Program-made: the position numbers and the translations under genes
The notes under the pieces: generated by a model
The model's database searches: none
The model's input: only the letters and a program-made list of their open reading frames with translations
Told to the model about the DNA's origin: nothing
NCBI GenBank assembly: GCA_964528425.1
Contig: CAZGTD010000017.1
Location: 1 to 40,271 of the forward strand
Direction of reading: 5' to 3'
DNA from: UBA3263 sp964528425
Lineage (GTDB): Bacteria > Bacteroidota > Bacteroidia > Bacteroidales > Muribaculaceae
Length of the DNA stretch: 40,271 bases
Shown: one piece after another, positions 15,827 to 25,072 of the stretch
Numbering within the stretch: the first letter of the stretch is position 1
How the letters are laid out: every line of letters starts with the position of its first letter

Positions 15827-18051
15827 ATCGACTCGTGGAATGAGCGGGAAATAACTTCCAGCTGGTGTTCGCGCGAAAGTTTTGTAAAGTTAACCGCATA
15901 GCCGCTCACGCGGATGGTGAGCTGCGGGTAAAGTTCGGGGTGCTCCATCGCATCCATGAGCAGTTCGCGATTAAGAACGTTGACGTTCAGATGATGTGCG
16001 CCCTTGGTGAAGTAGCCGTCCATCATGCCAACGAGGTTTTCAACACGCTCTTCGTCTGACGGGCCGAGCGATTTCGGAATTATCGAGAAGGTGTTGGAAA
16101 TGCCGTCCTGCGAGTCGCGATAGCGCAGTTTGGCCACCGAGCTGAGCGAGGCAATTGCGCCATGAGTGTCGCGGCCGTGCATGGGGTTTGCACCGGGAGC
16201 GAAGGCAACGCCCTTGGCGCGTCCGTCGGGGGTAGCACCGGTTTTTTTGCCGTACATAACATTTGATGTTATGGTCAGCAGCGACAGCGTGGGACGGGCA
16301 TTTTTATAAACCGGCAGCTTCTTGAGCTCTTCGGAGAAGAAATAAACCAGATCAACGCCCAGGTGGTCTACGCGGTCGTCGTTATTGCCGAAGCAAGGGA
16401 ATGTTCCCTCAATATCGAAGCCTTCGGTCAGGCCGATTTCGTTGCGACGGGCCGTAACCTTAGCATATTTAATGGCCGACAGAGAGTCAATGGCGATTGA
16501 CAAACCGGCAACACCATAGGCCAGATTGATACGCGGATTGGTGTCGATAAGGGCCATCTGCGCCTTTTCATAATAATATTTATCGTGCATGTAGTGGATA
16601 ATATTCTGCGTTTCGTTGTAAACGCGGGCAATTTCCTTAAGCACGAGCTTATAATTATGCATTACTTCCTCGAAGTTCAAAACGTCGGAAGTCAGTGCGG
16701 GTATACCCTTGACCATCACTGTGCCGGTGTTTTCGCAGCGGCCGCCGTTGATAGCAAGCAGCAGTGCCTTGGCCAGGTTGGCGCGGGCGCCGAAGAACTG
16801 TATCTGCTTGCCGATAGCCTGATAGCTTACGCAGCAGGCAATGCCGTAGTCATCGCAGTCGCGAACCTCGCGCATCAGGGTGTCGTTTTCATACTGAATC
16901 GACGAGGTATCGATCGACACCTTTGCGCAGAATTCCTTGAAACCTTCGGGCAACTCCGGGCTCCAGAGAACGGTCATGTTCGGTTCGGGCGACGGGCCGA
17001 GGTTATAAAGGGTCTGCAGGAAACGGAACGAGGTTTTGGTAACCTTGGTGCGACCGTCGTTGAAGCGTCCGCCAAGGCTTTCGGTAACCCAGGTGGGGTC
17101 GCCGGCAAAAATGTCGTTATAGCTTGCCATGCGCAGATGACGCACCATGCGGAGCTTGATAACGAACTGGTCGATAAGCTCCTGTGCAAAGGTTTCGTCA
17201 ATCAGGCCATGGTCGAGGTCATACTGGATAAACACGTCGAGGAAGGAGCTTACGTTGCCAAGCGACATTGCCGCGCCATCCTGCTCCTTAACGGCAGCCA
17301 GATAAGCCATGTAAACCCACTGCACTGCTTCCTGAGCGGAGGCTGCGGGGCGGCTGAGGTCGAGGCCGTAGATTTCGCCGAGCTGACGGATTTCGTCGAG
17401 TGCGCGAATCTGTTCGGCAACTTCCTCGCGCAAACGAACGCGCGCCTCATCCATGGGGCCGAGCAACGAAGCGAGGTCTTGCTTCTTAGCCTCGATCAGA
17501 CGGTCGGTGCCATAGAGGGCCAGGCGGCGATAGTCGCCAATGATTCGACCGCGGGCATAGTTATCGGGCAAACCGGTCAGGAAGCCGAGCGAGCGAAAGC
17601 GACGGATTTCTTCAGTGTAAACGTCGAAAACGCCATCGTTATGGGTCTTGCGATAGTGTGCAAAGATTTCGCGGATTTTTTCGGGCAGTTCAATTCCGTT
17701 TTCCTTACATGCTTTCTCAACCACCTTGATGCCGCCGAAAGGCTTGATTGAGCGGCGCAGAACCTCATCGGTCTGCAGGCCCACGATCAGTTCGTCGTCT
17801 TTGAGAATATAGCCGGGGCCATGGGAGGTAATGGTAGAAACCACGTTGGCGTCGATTGAGCGGACTCCGCCGTTTTCGCGCTCCTCCTTCAGGGCTTCGA
17901 GACATTTGTTCCAAACCCTCAGAGTGCGCTCAGTAGGCCCCTGCAGAAAGGAGGCATCGCCGGTATAGGGGGTTATGTTACGGCTAACGAAGTTACCGGC
18001 GTCGATTTTCGACGTCCACGCTCCGTCGGCAAATTTTTCCGTAGGGGTCAT
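15823..18051 (-). CDS. pflB: Pyruvate formate-lyase (formate C-acetyltransferase)
   Basis: The enzyme splits pyruvate with CoA into acetyl-CoA and formate in anaerobic cells, using a glycyl radical. I choose the ATG at 18051, giving 742 residues beginning MTPTEKFADGAW; the open frame extends to 18120 but would overlap lpxA and add a segment unlike the family. The active-site cysteine pair is in IACCVSYQ (Cys406, Cys407) and the radical glycine is in RVSGYAV near the C-terminus (Gly717). Both are intact and in the usual places. The start lies only 13 bp after the lpxA stop, so pflB appears to be at the end of the lipid A operon. pflA follows with a 4-bp overlap. No separate consensus promoter is visible in the gap. 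Confidence 0.97.
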   Translation of the reverse strand: MTPTEKFADGAWTSKIDAGNFVSRNITPYTGDASFLQGPTERTLRVWNKCLEALKEERENGGVRSIDANVVSTITSHGPGYILKDDELIVGLQTDEVLRRSIKPFGGIKVVEKACKENGIELPEKIREIFAHYRKTHNDGVFDVYTEEIRRFRSLGFLTGLPDNYARGRIIGDYRRLALYGTDRLIEAKKQDLASLLGPMDEARVRLREEVAEQIRALDEIRQLGEIYGLDLSRPAASAQEAVQWVYMAYLAAVKEQDGAAMSLGNVSSFLDVFIQYDLDHGLIDETFAQELIDQFVIKLRMVRHLRMASYNDIFAGDPTWVTESLGGRFNDGRTKVTKTSFRFLQTLYNLGPSPEPNMTVLWSPELPEGFKEFCAKVSIDTSSIQYENDTLMREVRDCDDYGIACCVSYQAIGKQIQFFGARANLAKALLLAINGGRCENTGTVMVKGIPALTSDVLNFEEVMHNYKLVLKEIARVYNETQNIIHYMHDKYYYEKAQMALIDTNPRINLAYGVAGLSIAIDSLSAIKYAKVTARRNEIGLTEGFDIEGTFPCFGNNDDRVDHLGVDLVYFFSEELKKLPVYKNARPTLSLLTITSNVMYGKKTGATPDGRAKGVAFAPGANPMHGRDTHGAIASLSSVAKLRYRDSQDGISNTFSIIPKSLGPSDEERVENLVGMMDGYFTKGAHHLNVNVLNRELLMDAMEHPELYPQLTIRVSGYAVNFTKLSREHQLEVISRSFHESM

Positions 18052-18064
18052 AGAGAATATTTGA

Positions 18065-18847
18065 TTAGTAGTTATTACCTTTGAGAATGCCGCGGTGGGA
18101 GTTGCGGATAAAGTCAACAACCTCGTCGCGCAGGTCCGACTGCGGGAAATCGGCTTCCACGGCCAGCAGGGCGTCGGTGGTGTTGAGGTCGCTGGAGAAA
18201 ATCATGCGATAGATTTCCTGCAGGGTTGAAATCTGCTCGGCGGTGAAACCGCGGCGACGCAGACCAACAACGTTGATACCGGCATAGCTGATGGGGTTGC
18301 GTGCACACATAATGTAGGGGGGCACGTCTTTGTTTACCAACGAGCCGCCCTGCATCATAACGTGGGCGCCAATGTGGCAGAACTGGTGAATCAGCGAGCC
18401 GCCGCCAATTACGGCATGATGGCCGATGTGAACTTCGCCGGCCAACTGCGAGGCATTGGAAATAATAACGTTATCGCCGACAACGCAGTCGTGGGCAACG
18501 TGGCTGTAGGCCATAATCAGGCAGTTTGAGCCGACGATGGTGGTGCCTTGCGACGCCGTGCCGCGGTTAACGGTTGCACTTTCACGAATAACGGTGTTGT
18601 CGCCGATAACGGCGGTGGTCACCTCGCCTTTAAATTTCAAGTCCTGAGGTTCGCCGGCAACAACCGCGCCGGAGTGGATGCGGCAGTTACGGCCTATGCG
18701 CGCGCCGTCTAAGACAATGGCTCCGGGGAAAAGTTTGGTGCCTTCGCCGATTTCAACATCGGCCGCAACATAAACAAACGGTTCGATTATAACTCCGGGA
18801 GCTATACGGGCATCAGGGTGGATGGTTGCAAGGGGTTGACGATGCAT
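18065..18847 (-). CDS. lpxA: Acyl-ACP--UDP-N-acetylglucosamine O-acyltransferase
   Basis: The 260-residue cytoplasmic enzyme catalyses the first step of lipid A synthesis, acylating UDP-GlcNAc at the 3-hydroxyl. The N-terminal two thirds consists of hexapeptide repeats ([LIV]-G-x4) forming a left-handed beta-helix, for example VEIGEGTKLFPGAIVLDGARIG. The catalytic histidine is in SHVAHDC (His119, equivalent to His125 of E. coli). The GGSLIHQFCHIG stretch and the helical C-terminus (LRRRGFTAEQISTLQEIYR) are characteristic. Only 3 bp separate it from the LpxC/FabZ gene upstream. Confidence 0.97.
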   Translation of the reverse strand: MHRQPLATIHPDARIAPGVIIEPFVYVAADVEIGEGTKLFPGAIVLDGARIGRNCRIHSGAVVAGEPQDLKFKGEVTTAVIGDNTVIRESATVNRGTASQGTTIVGSNCLIMAYSHVAHDCVVGDNVIISNASQLAGEVHIGHHAVIGGGSLIHQFCHIGAHVMMQGGSLVNKDVPPYIMCARNPISYAGINVVGLRRRGFTAEQISTLQEIYRMIFSSDLNTTDALLAVEADFPQSDLRDEVVDFIRNSHRGILKGNNY

Positions 18848-18850
18848 AGC

Positions 18851-20233
18851 TTACTTATTTTTAACTATTTGGGCCATGAATTCACACTCGGTAACGATTT
18901 TTTCGCCAACAAAAGCATAGCCTTTCATCATTGCGCATCCGCGACGCATGGGGGTCATGAACGACACATGGAAAATCAGCGTGTCGCCGGGGACAACCTT
19001 CTGGCGGAACTTAACATTGTCGATCTTCATGAAGTAGGTCGAGTAACGTTCAGGTTCTTCAACCTGGCTCAAAACGAGCAGGCCGCCGGTCTGGGCCATG
19101 GCTTCAACATGGAGCACACCGGGCATAACCGGTTCCTGGGGGAAGTGGCCCTGGAAGAAAGGCTCGTTGCCGGTAACGTTCTTCACGCCGACAATATGCT
19201 TCTGGCCTATTTCGATAACCTTGTCGACAAGGAGGAAAGGATAGCGGTGGGGCAACGCGCGACGAATGGCGTTGACATCCATAATCGGCTCTACGTTGGG
19301 GTTATAGACAGGAGCCTGAATTTCCTGGCGCTTGAGTTCCTTGCGAATCGATTTTGCGAGGGTAGTGTTGATTGAGTGTCCGGGGCGGGTAGCTATTACG
19401 CGACCTTTCAGCGGACGACCGATCAGAGCCAGGTCGCCGATAACGTCGAGCAGCTTATGGCGAGCGGGTTCGTTGTCGTGTTCCAGCGGACGGTTATTGA
19501 GATAACCGAACTCTGTTGCATCGATGTGGCGGGCACCGGTAGCGTCGGCAATGCGGTCGAGCGCTGCCTGCTCCATAGGTTTGTCGTAAATAACGATTGC
19601 ATTATCGAGGTCGCCGCCTTTAATGAGATTGGCATTCAGAAGGGGCTCGATTTCGCGAACGAAAACGAAAGTGCGGGCCGAAGAGACTTCGTCGTAGAAG
19701 GAGGCAATGTCGTCCATCGAGGCGAACTGGTTAGGAATAACCGGCGAATCGAAAGCGACCATAGTGTCGATCGAGAAATTATCGTCGGGCAAAACAATTA
19801 TAGATGCACCGGTAGTGTCGTCTCTAACCTCGATTTTCTGTTTAACTACATAGAATTCTTTTTCAGCCTCCTGCTCTTCAATGCCGGCGGCAATGATTGC
19901 GTCGGAAATAACGCGCGATGAGCCGTCGAGAATCGGCATTTCAGGAGCGTTTACCTTAATGAGCACGTTGTCGATACCGGCGGCGTAGAGTGCGGCCATT
20001 GTATGCTCGATAGTGGAAACCAGAGCATCGCCTTTGCCGATAACTGTGCCGCGGGTCGTTGATTTAACGTTTTCGGCAACGGCATCGATAATCGGCTCGC
20101 CTTCAAGGTCGATACGTTGAAATTTATAACCGTGGCCCACGGGAGCGGGCAAAAACTCGGCGGAAATGCTAAGGCCGGTGTGCAGCCCTTTACCGTCGAG
20201 AGTGAAGCTGTTTTTAAGCGTTGTTTGCTTCAT
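18851..20233 (-). CDS. lpxC/fabZ: Bifunctional LpxC/FabZ: UDP-3-O-acyl-GlcNAc deacetylase and hydroxyacyl-ACP dehydratase
   Basis: The 460-residue protein fuses two enzymes, an arrangement typical of Bacteroidota. Residues 1-305 are LpxC, the zinc deacetylase that commits precursor to lipid A. Likely zinc ligands are His77 (IEHTMAAL), His259 and Asp263 (RHKLLDVIGD), with a further catalytic histidine at 286 (TRPGHSINT). Residues about 320-460 are FabZ, which dehydrates 3-hydroxyacyl-ACP for fatty acid elongation. Its active site is GHFP (His363) and HVEAMAQ (Glu377). LpxC and FabZ compete for the hydroxyacyl pool, so fusion ties the two pathways in fixed ratio (inference). The gene is flanked by 3-bp gaps to lpxD upstream and lpxA downstream. 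Confidence 0.97.
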   Translation of the reverse strand: MKQTTLKNSFTLDGKGLHTGLSISAEFLPAPVGHGYKFQRIDLEGEPIIDAVAENVKSTTRGTVIGKGDALVSTIEHTMAALYAAGIDNVLIKVNAPEMPILDGSSRVISDAIIAAGIEEQEAEKEFYVVKQKIEVRDDTTGASIIVLPDDNFSIDTMVAFDSPVIPNQFASMDDIASFYDEVSSARTFVFVREIEPLLNANLIKGGDLDNAIVIYDKPMEQAALDRIADATGARHIDATEFGYLNNRPLEHDNEPARHKLLDVIGDLALIGRPLKGRVIATRPGHSINTTLAKSIRKELKRQEIQAPVYNPNVEPIMDVNAIRRALPHRYPFLLVDKVIEIGQKHIVGVKNVTGNEPFFQGHFPQEPVMPGVLHVEAMAQTGGLLVLSQVEEPERYSTYFMKIDNVKFRQKVVPGDTLIFHVSFMTPMRRGCAMMKGYAFVGEKIVTECEFMAQIVKNK

Positions 20234-20236
20234 ATA

Positions 20237-21262
20237 TTAGTTTTTTATTGATTTTTCGAGTTTATTAACGCGCTGGAAAAGCTCGCTCAAACGGTTTACA
20301 TAGCCCATATTGCGCATCCACTGGCGCGCCTGAACCGCCGGGCTACCCATAATGGTTTGATCCGACGGTGTATTGGAATGAAGGCCGCTCTGAGCGCCGA
20401 TATTCACGCGGTCGCCTATGGAAATATGTCCGGCAATGCCAACCTGACCGCCAACCATGCAGTTCGACCCGATTTTTGCCGAACCGGCAACTCCGCCCTG
20501 GGCGGCCATAACGGTGTTGGCTCCCACTTCAACATTGTGGGCAATCTGAATCAGGTTATCGAGTTTGGTTCCGGCGCCGATGAAGGTATGGCCCATCGTT
20601 GCGCGGTCAACCGTAGTGTTGGCGCCGATTTCAACATTATCGGCAATCTCAACGATGCCGAGCTGGGGTATTTTATTATATGTTCCGTCCGGTTCCGGAG
20701 CAAAGCCAAAGCCATCAGCTCCTATAACCGCCCCGGAATGGATAATGCAATTACGGCCAATGCGGCAACCATGATAAATTTTGGCTCCGGCGTAAATTAT
20801 CGTGCCCTCTCCTATTGACACTCCGCGACCCACATACACCTGCGGATAAATCTTCGCTCCGCGGCCAACAGTAGCGCCTGCGCCGATATAGGCAAAAGCG
20901 CCAACATAGCAATCGTCGGCAATTTCCACTCCGGGGGCTACAAAGGCAGGCTCCTCAATTCCCGAGGGCTGAGGGTTTATAATGGCGTCGACCATCCGCA
21001 TAAGCTGAGCCAGCGCGGCATAAGGGTTCTCCACACGAATCAGGGTTGCGGTTGTGCCTTCGGGCGCCTGAAAATCGTTGGCAACAAGAATGGCTCCCGC
21101 CTTCGACGAGGGAACAAAGTGTGAATATTTAGGATTTGACAGAAAAGTCAGGTCTTTAGGTCCGGCAATTTCTATCTTATTGAAACTCGATAGCTTGACT
21201 TCGGGGTTGCCTTCAACCGCGCCTCCAAGCGTATCGGCGATTTGTTTGGCGGAAAATTCCAT
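20237..21262 (-). CDS. lpxD: UDP-3-O-(3-hydroxyacyl)glucosamine N-acyltransferase
   Basis: LpxD adds the second acyl chain in lipid A synthesis. I place the start at the ATG at 21262 (MEFSAKQIADTLGG, 341 residues), which is where the family's N-terminal uridine-binding domain begins. The extra 18 codons reaching 21316 run back through the promoter and are not credible. Residues 1-100 form the N-terminal domain with FLSNPKYSHFV. The rest is hexapeptide-repeat beta-helix, including the QIAHNVEVGANTVMAAQGGVAGS active-site region with its catalytic histidine. The C-terminal VNKLEKSIKN helix is usual. It heads the unit lpxD-lpxC/fabZ-lpxA-pflB-pflA. Confidence 0.96.
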   Translation of the reverse strand: MEFSAKQIADTLGGAVEGNPEVKLSSFNKIEIAGPKDLTFLSNPKYSHFVPSSKAGAILVANDFQAPEGTTATLIRVENPYAALAQLMRMVDAIINPQPSGIEEPAFVAPGVEIADDCYVGAFAYIGAGATVGRGAKIYPQVYVGRGVSIGEGTIIYAGAKIYHGCRIGRNCIIHSGAVIGADGFGFAPEPDGTYNKIPQLGIVEIADNVEIGANTTVDRATMGHTFIGAGTKLDNLIQIAHNVEVGANTVMAAQGGVAGSAKIGSNCMVGGQVGIAGHISIGDRVNIGAQSGLHSNTPSDQTIMGSPAVQARQWMRNMGYVNRLSELFQRVNKLEKSIKN

Positions 21263-21284
21263 GTGATGAACTTTATAAAGTGCT

Positions 21285-21317
21285 GCAAAGTTACGAATTT
21301 TTTCCGAGAACGCCAAA
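21285..21317 (-). promoter_or_regulatory. Promoter of the lpxD operon, perfect consensus
   Basis: The minus strand reads TTTG (21317-21314), exactly 20 bases, TAACTTTG followed by C (21293-21285). This is an exact match to the Bacteroidetes vegetative promoter. It lies about 25 bases before the lpxD ATG and about 20 bases after the stop of the upstream sulfatase-like gene, so lipid A genes have their own promoter. Confidence 0.8.
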
Positions 21318-21337
21318 CCGTCACCCCCCGTATGGGT

Positions 21338-23286
21338 TCAGTTCTCGCGGGCAATCGTCAGGCGGCCGGAATTGGCGCGGGTAGTGTAGTCCTGCATCAA
21401 GGCCCTGAACCATGTAACCATCGAGTCAACCGCCTCGGTATCATATTCCGCAACAGGCTCCGTTTGCAGCGGATCCATCTCAACATCAAAGACCGCATCG
21501 ATTCTGTCGGCTGCATCCGGAAGCCTAACTACATAGCGCGGCGAAATAATGTGCCAGCCGTCCCATCTCTGAAACAATCCGTAGTGCGGTTTTTTGTCGT
21601 CAAAAAAGTTGGTGCCTACTCCTACATACGATTGATCGTAGCCTGCCAGCCATAAAATGGTGGGCGGAATGTCGAATTGAGCCATCGGGCGATCGCCACG
21701 CTTCAGAACCGGCACTGAGCCATCGGGCGTATATATCAGGAACGGAACATGCGCGAAGATAAATGGCGCGCTAAGTTCGGGCTCCTCAAAATCACGGAAC
21801 CCATGGTCGGCGGTTATGATAAACAGCGTATTGTCAAACCATGGTTCTTTTCGGGCGGCTTCAAAAAAGCAACGCACCGAATAATCGGTATATTGCACAC
21901 ACCGCAGCATATCGCTCCCAACCGCCGGATAGTCGGGGTAAGTCCAATTCTCCGGGGGAGAGTAAGGTCCATGCAGGTCGAGAGTCATCCAGGCGGCAAA
22001 AAACGGTTGACGTAATTCCGACAGGTTTTTGGCAATGTAGTTGCCCATAACATGGTCGTAGATGCCCCATGTGTTTGTGTTAGTTTTTGAATCGAGGGGA
22101 ATGTCCGACTGATCGGTAACGTCAAACCCCATTGTTTTGGCCATCGGTCTGATTGAGAACAAGTCGCTGTCAGTGCCGATATAGAAACGCGTTTAAACCC
22201 TATGTCTTTCAAAAGTCGCGCCGGTGCGTCAATGGTCAGAGGAGCATATTTCGTTGCCATCCAGTTCTGCTGGCCGAAGGTCGGCACTCCGCCGATTATA
22301 CTTGCCAGACCTCCAACAGTTAGCGCACCGGTGCAAAACGTCGAGGTCAAGGCCATTGACTTGCCTGCCAGTGAGTCTAAATAAGGCATCAACCCATTGT
22401 AGGGTCGGTTATCTACAACGCTGATGGAGTCAAGCCAGATCTGGGCGCCGCTCTCCAAGATTATCAGCACGATATTTTTGCCTTTAAGGCGCGTCTGCAA
22501 CGTGTCAGGCTCACCGCCGATGGCGCCATTATGCAGCGACGAACGCAGCGCTGCCAACCGTTCGGGCGAAAAGAATATGCGGTCGGGCATCGCTCCGGTC
22601 GACCCCGAAGAGCGTATTATGCAAACCGGGGTGTTGAGCAACACGTTTATTTCGGCCGGCTGCCGGGCAATGGCCGACGCCGTATCAATCCCGACGGGGT
22701 GGCTGAAAACACGGCCTCCACGCATGGCAACGAAAGTTATTGACAGAGCAGCCAGAAGCAATCCCACCCGGCGCCACGGGCCGGAGGCCATGCCGGTGAT
22801 TTGGGGGAGCGTAGCAAACCGTATAAATAGAGCGATAACGGCTGCAACTGCGGCAAACGCCCACCAGTATTGAGCTATGTAGGAAAACGCTGTTGCCAAC
22901 ATTGCCGAATCAAGCATCTGCAAAAACGAATCTGCCTGCATCCGCCCGTTGTTGAACCTGAAATATACAATGTCGCCGATATTCACCATCAGCATCATGG
23001 CATTGGTAATAAAGTAAACTGTCATGGTCAGCCTTTGCCACCATCGACTCATAACAAAATCGAACGGCAGAAAACGCATCAGTATAAACAGGCTGTTTAC
23101 ATAGGCAACGGCGACCACATCGAAAACCAGGCCCCGGAAACCAACCGACAGTAGCTGCGCAGCGGACAGTTCGCCAACAACGTCGGCATTGTAGGCATAG
23201 AACGCAAAACGCGTAAGCCAAAGAAAGAGCAACGGTATCAGTAGCTGATAAACCGTTGCTCCGTATAAATTACACTTAAACTTCAT
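21338..23286 (-). pseudogene. Sulfatase/LTA-synthase-like membrane phospho-transferase, split by a 1-base frameshift
   Basis: Two frames together encode one protein of about 649 residues. The first (from 23286) has five hydrophobic helices in residues 10-190. The start of an alkaline-phosphatase-superfamily domain follows, with NIVLIILESG (metal-binding Glu278) and TFCTGALTVGGLASI, where Thr319 or Thr323 could be the nucleophile. Sense ends at DIGFK (residue 365, base 22192). The sequence then continues in the neighbouring frame as RFYIGTDSDLFSIRPM, with TLDLHGPYSPPE, ADHGFRDFEEPE and FDIPPTIL motifs to 21338. Restoring one A in the run at 22192-22194 (T on the plus strand) rejoins them as GFKTRFYIG. 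Relatives transfer phosphoglycerol or phosphoethanolamine outside the inner membrane; the substrate here is unknown. A sequencing error is as likely as a real lesion, since nothing else is damaged. Confidence 0.82.
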
Positions 23287-23289
23287 CCG

Positions 23290-24168
23290 TTATTTTTCGA
23301 TTTCCATCGAAAGAATCTTGATATCGGAAGTCGGGCGATCGTGGGAATCAGTCTGAGCTTTTTCAATTTTTTCAATAACGTCCATGCCCTTGATTACCTC
23401 GCCGAAAACCGTATATTGGTTATCGAGGTGAGGCGTGCCGCCTACTGTGGTGTATGCTTCGCGCTGGGCATCGGTGAGCTTAACGTCGGCAGTCTGCTTT
23501 TCGGCAATGGCAATGATTTCTTCCTGAAGTTTCTGCAAGCCCTCGCGGTCGCCGGCCTGCTGAAGTTTTTGAATTTCGGCCTGACGTTCGCCGGCGATTT
23601 TATAGAACACGCCCTGCATCTGACCCATTTTCATCTGCTGCTCCATCTGGTCGAGCTGCGCGGGAGTGTAGGCTTTGCCGGTTACAATATAGAACTGCGA
23701 GCCGGAGCTTTTGCGCTCGGGGTTAATCTGGTCGGCAGTGCGTGCTGCGGCCAGGGCACCGCGTTTGTGGAAATGCTTGGGATACACGAATTCGGCGTCA
23801 ATCTGGTAGCCGGGGCCACCCTGGCCGAGCTGCTGACCGGGGGCAGCGTTTTTGCTGTCGGGGTCGCCGGCCTGGATCATGAATTCGTTGATTACGCGAT
23901 GGAACAAGGTTCCGTTATAGTAACCTTCCTTAACGAGTTTCAGAAAGTTTTCCTGATGTTTGGGGGTGTCGCCGTAAAGCAGAATTTCAATGTCGCCTTC
24001 GGTGGTTTTGATGAGCACTTTTGCGTCATCTTTAGCGGGAATTGTGTTGTTTGTCATAGCTGTTTCTTGATCTTGGTTAGTTGTTGTTTCATTAGCTTCC
24101 TGAGCTTTAGCGCCGCAGGCAACCAGGCCCAGGGCGGGAAGGAAGCATAAAATCAGTTTTTTAATCAT
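23290..24168 (-). CDS. Cyclophilin-type peptidyl-prolyl isomerase, lipoprotein
   Basis: The 292-residue product has a clear lipoprotein signal (MIKKLILCFLPALGLVAC, lipobox LVAC with Cys18), followed by a Thr/Gln/Asn-rich linker. The cyclophilin domain starts near residue 50 and contains LFHRVINEFMIQAGDP and SSGSQFYIVTGK, the active-site Arg and Gln/Phe region of the family. An insertion of about 75 charged, helical residues (roughly 168-240, MEQQMKMGQMQG and QKLQQAGDREGLQKLQEE) separates these from the last strands (HLDNQYTVFGEVIKGMDVIEKI). It probably acts as a folding catalyst on envelope proteins in the periplasm. The start overlaps the upstream 125-codon gene by 4 bp. Confidence 0.93.
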   Translation of the reverse strand: MIKKLILCFLPALGLVACGAKAQEANETTTNQDQETAMTNNTIPAKDDAKVLIKTTEGDIEILLYGDTPKHQENFLKLVKEGYYNGTLFHRVINEFMIQAGDPDSKNAAPGQQLGQGGPGYQIDAEFVYPKHFHKRGALAAARTADQINPERKSSGSQFYIVTGKAYTPAQLDQMEQQMKMGQMQGVFYKIAGERQAEIQKLQQAGDREGLQKLQEEIIAIAEKQTADVKLTDAQREAYTTVGGTPHLDNQYTVFGEVIKGMDVIEKIEKAQTDSHDRPTSDIKILSMEIEK

Positions 24169-24542
24169 ATTGCTGATGTTGGATAAAGTCGTTTGTAGAT
24201 TCTTCGGAAATTATTGCTTGCTGCCGACAGTTGCTCGGCCCGGCTTTCATAATCGTCGCCCCAGATGCTCTGAACCAAAGCGGGCAGGTAACGATGCTCG
24301 CGGTCTTTGTCGATGGTCGACGCTATGAGTTTTTCAATCTGCGGAGCAAAAAGTTCGGAGTTGATGGCGTTGAGATACCTTGCGGCCGAACCGGTAAATT
24401 GCCCCAGCGGGTCAACAAAGATTATATTGTCGGCGAGCCACTCTATATCCAGGTCGGCATCGCCGATATGATTGGCGATGAATTCGTAGGTCAGCAGCCC
24501 ATCGGGGTCAGCCTCGAGACGTTTTTTGTCGTTATCGGTCAT
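24165..24542 (-). CDS. Uncharacterised 125-residue protein in the oxidoreductase operon
   Basis: I do not recognise this protein. It is soluble, acidic and helical, with no signal peptide, Cys motif or membrane segment. The visible stretches are LLTYEFIANHIGDADLDIEWLADNIIFVDPLGQFTGSAARYLNA (about residues 16-59) and a C-terminal helix FRRIYKRLYP. It overlaps its neighbours by 4 bp on both sides (ATGA junctions). That, and the normal codon use, make it a real gene translated with the oxidoreductase subunits upstream and the cyclophilin downstream. A regulatory or assembly role for the enzyme is possible but unsupported. Confidence 0.8.
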   Translation of the reverse strand: MTDNDKKRLEADPDGLLTYEFIANHIGDADLDIEWLADNIIFVDPLGQFTGSAARYLNAINSELFAPQIEKLIASTIDKDREHRYLPALVQSIWGDDYESRAEQLSAASNNFRRIYKRLYPTSAI

Positions 24543-25072
24543 ACTAATCCTGCTCCTTTTTCAATTGCCTGACGATTAAGGGGAATAAGGTGGTGGTGGC
24601 GCTCAGGGAGCGTTTTTTCCAGACCCTTGATAACGGTCTCGGTGGCAACCATCGGGTGAAGTTTCAGCAGCGCCCCGAGCAGCAACATATTGAAGGTTTT
24701 CATGTTGCCTTCGGCAATGGCAGCTTCGGTGGCGGCAACCTCCACACTGTTGATGTCGGTTCGCGTGGGGAGACGGTGAATGCCGTAAGGGTCGTAGAGC
24801 AATGTGCCGCCGGGCTTAACATGGCTTTCGAACTTGTCGAGGCTCTGCTGGTTGAGCACTACGGCAACGTCGTATTGGTCGAGCACGGGCGAAGAAATCT
24901 GTTCGTCGGAAAGAATAACGGTAACGTTGGCGGTGCCGCCACGCTGTTCGGGGCCGTAGGAGGGCATCCAGCTGACTTCCTTACCGTCGAGCAGTCCGGC
25001 GTAGGCCAGAATCTTGCCCATGGAAAGTACGCCCTGACCGCCGAAGCCTGAAATTATTATTTCTTTGGTCAT
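24539..25072 (-). CDS. 2-oxoacid:ferredoxin oxidoreductase, gamma subunit
   Basis: The 177-residue protein is the gamma subunit of the pyruvate/2-oxoacid:ferredoxin oxidoreductase family. The glycine-rich start ISGFGGQGVLSMGKILAYAG (residues 7-26), followed by the conserved WMPSYGPEQRGGTANVTVILSD block (residues 36-57), is diagnostic. The subunit binds the CoA part of the substrate region and supports the alpha/beta core. It overlaps the beta-subunit gene by 4 bp. With its neighbours it forms a complete four-subunit enzyme. The substrate could be a branched-chain 2-oxoacid or 2-oxoglutarate. Confidence 0.94.
   Translation of the reverse strand: MTKEIIISGFGGQGVLSMGKILAYAGLLDGKEVSWMPSYGPEQRGGTANVTVILSDEQISSPVLDQYDVAVVLNQQSLDKFESHVKPGGTLLYDPYGIHRLPTRTDINSVEVAATEAAIAEGNMKTFNMLLLGALLKLHPMVATETVIKGLEKTLPERHHHLIPLNRQAIEKGAGLV

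Noticed and set aside
16585..17751. 388-codon open frame antisense to pflB
   Set aside because: pflB is unambiguous, and long antisense frames arise from codon bias in this GC range. The translation lacks domain-like order.
18052..18120. Upstream extension of pflB to 18120
   Set aside because: It overlaps the lpxA C-terminus and adds a segment with no family similarity. ATG at 18051 is preferred.
22191..22197. TTTAAAC-like heptamer (minus strand) at the sulfatase frameshift, as a programmed -1 slippery site
   Set aside because: In the reading frame the codons are TTT AAA CGC, so the heptamer is out of phase for X-XXY-YYZ slippage, and re-pairing after a shift would be poor. A lost base is simpler.
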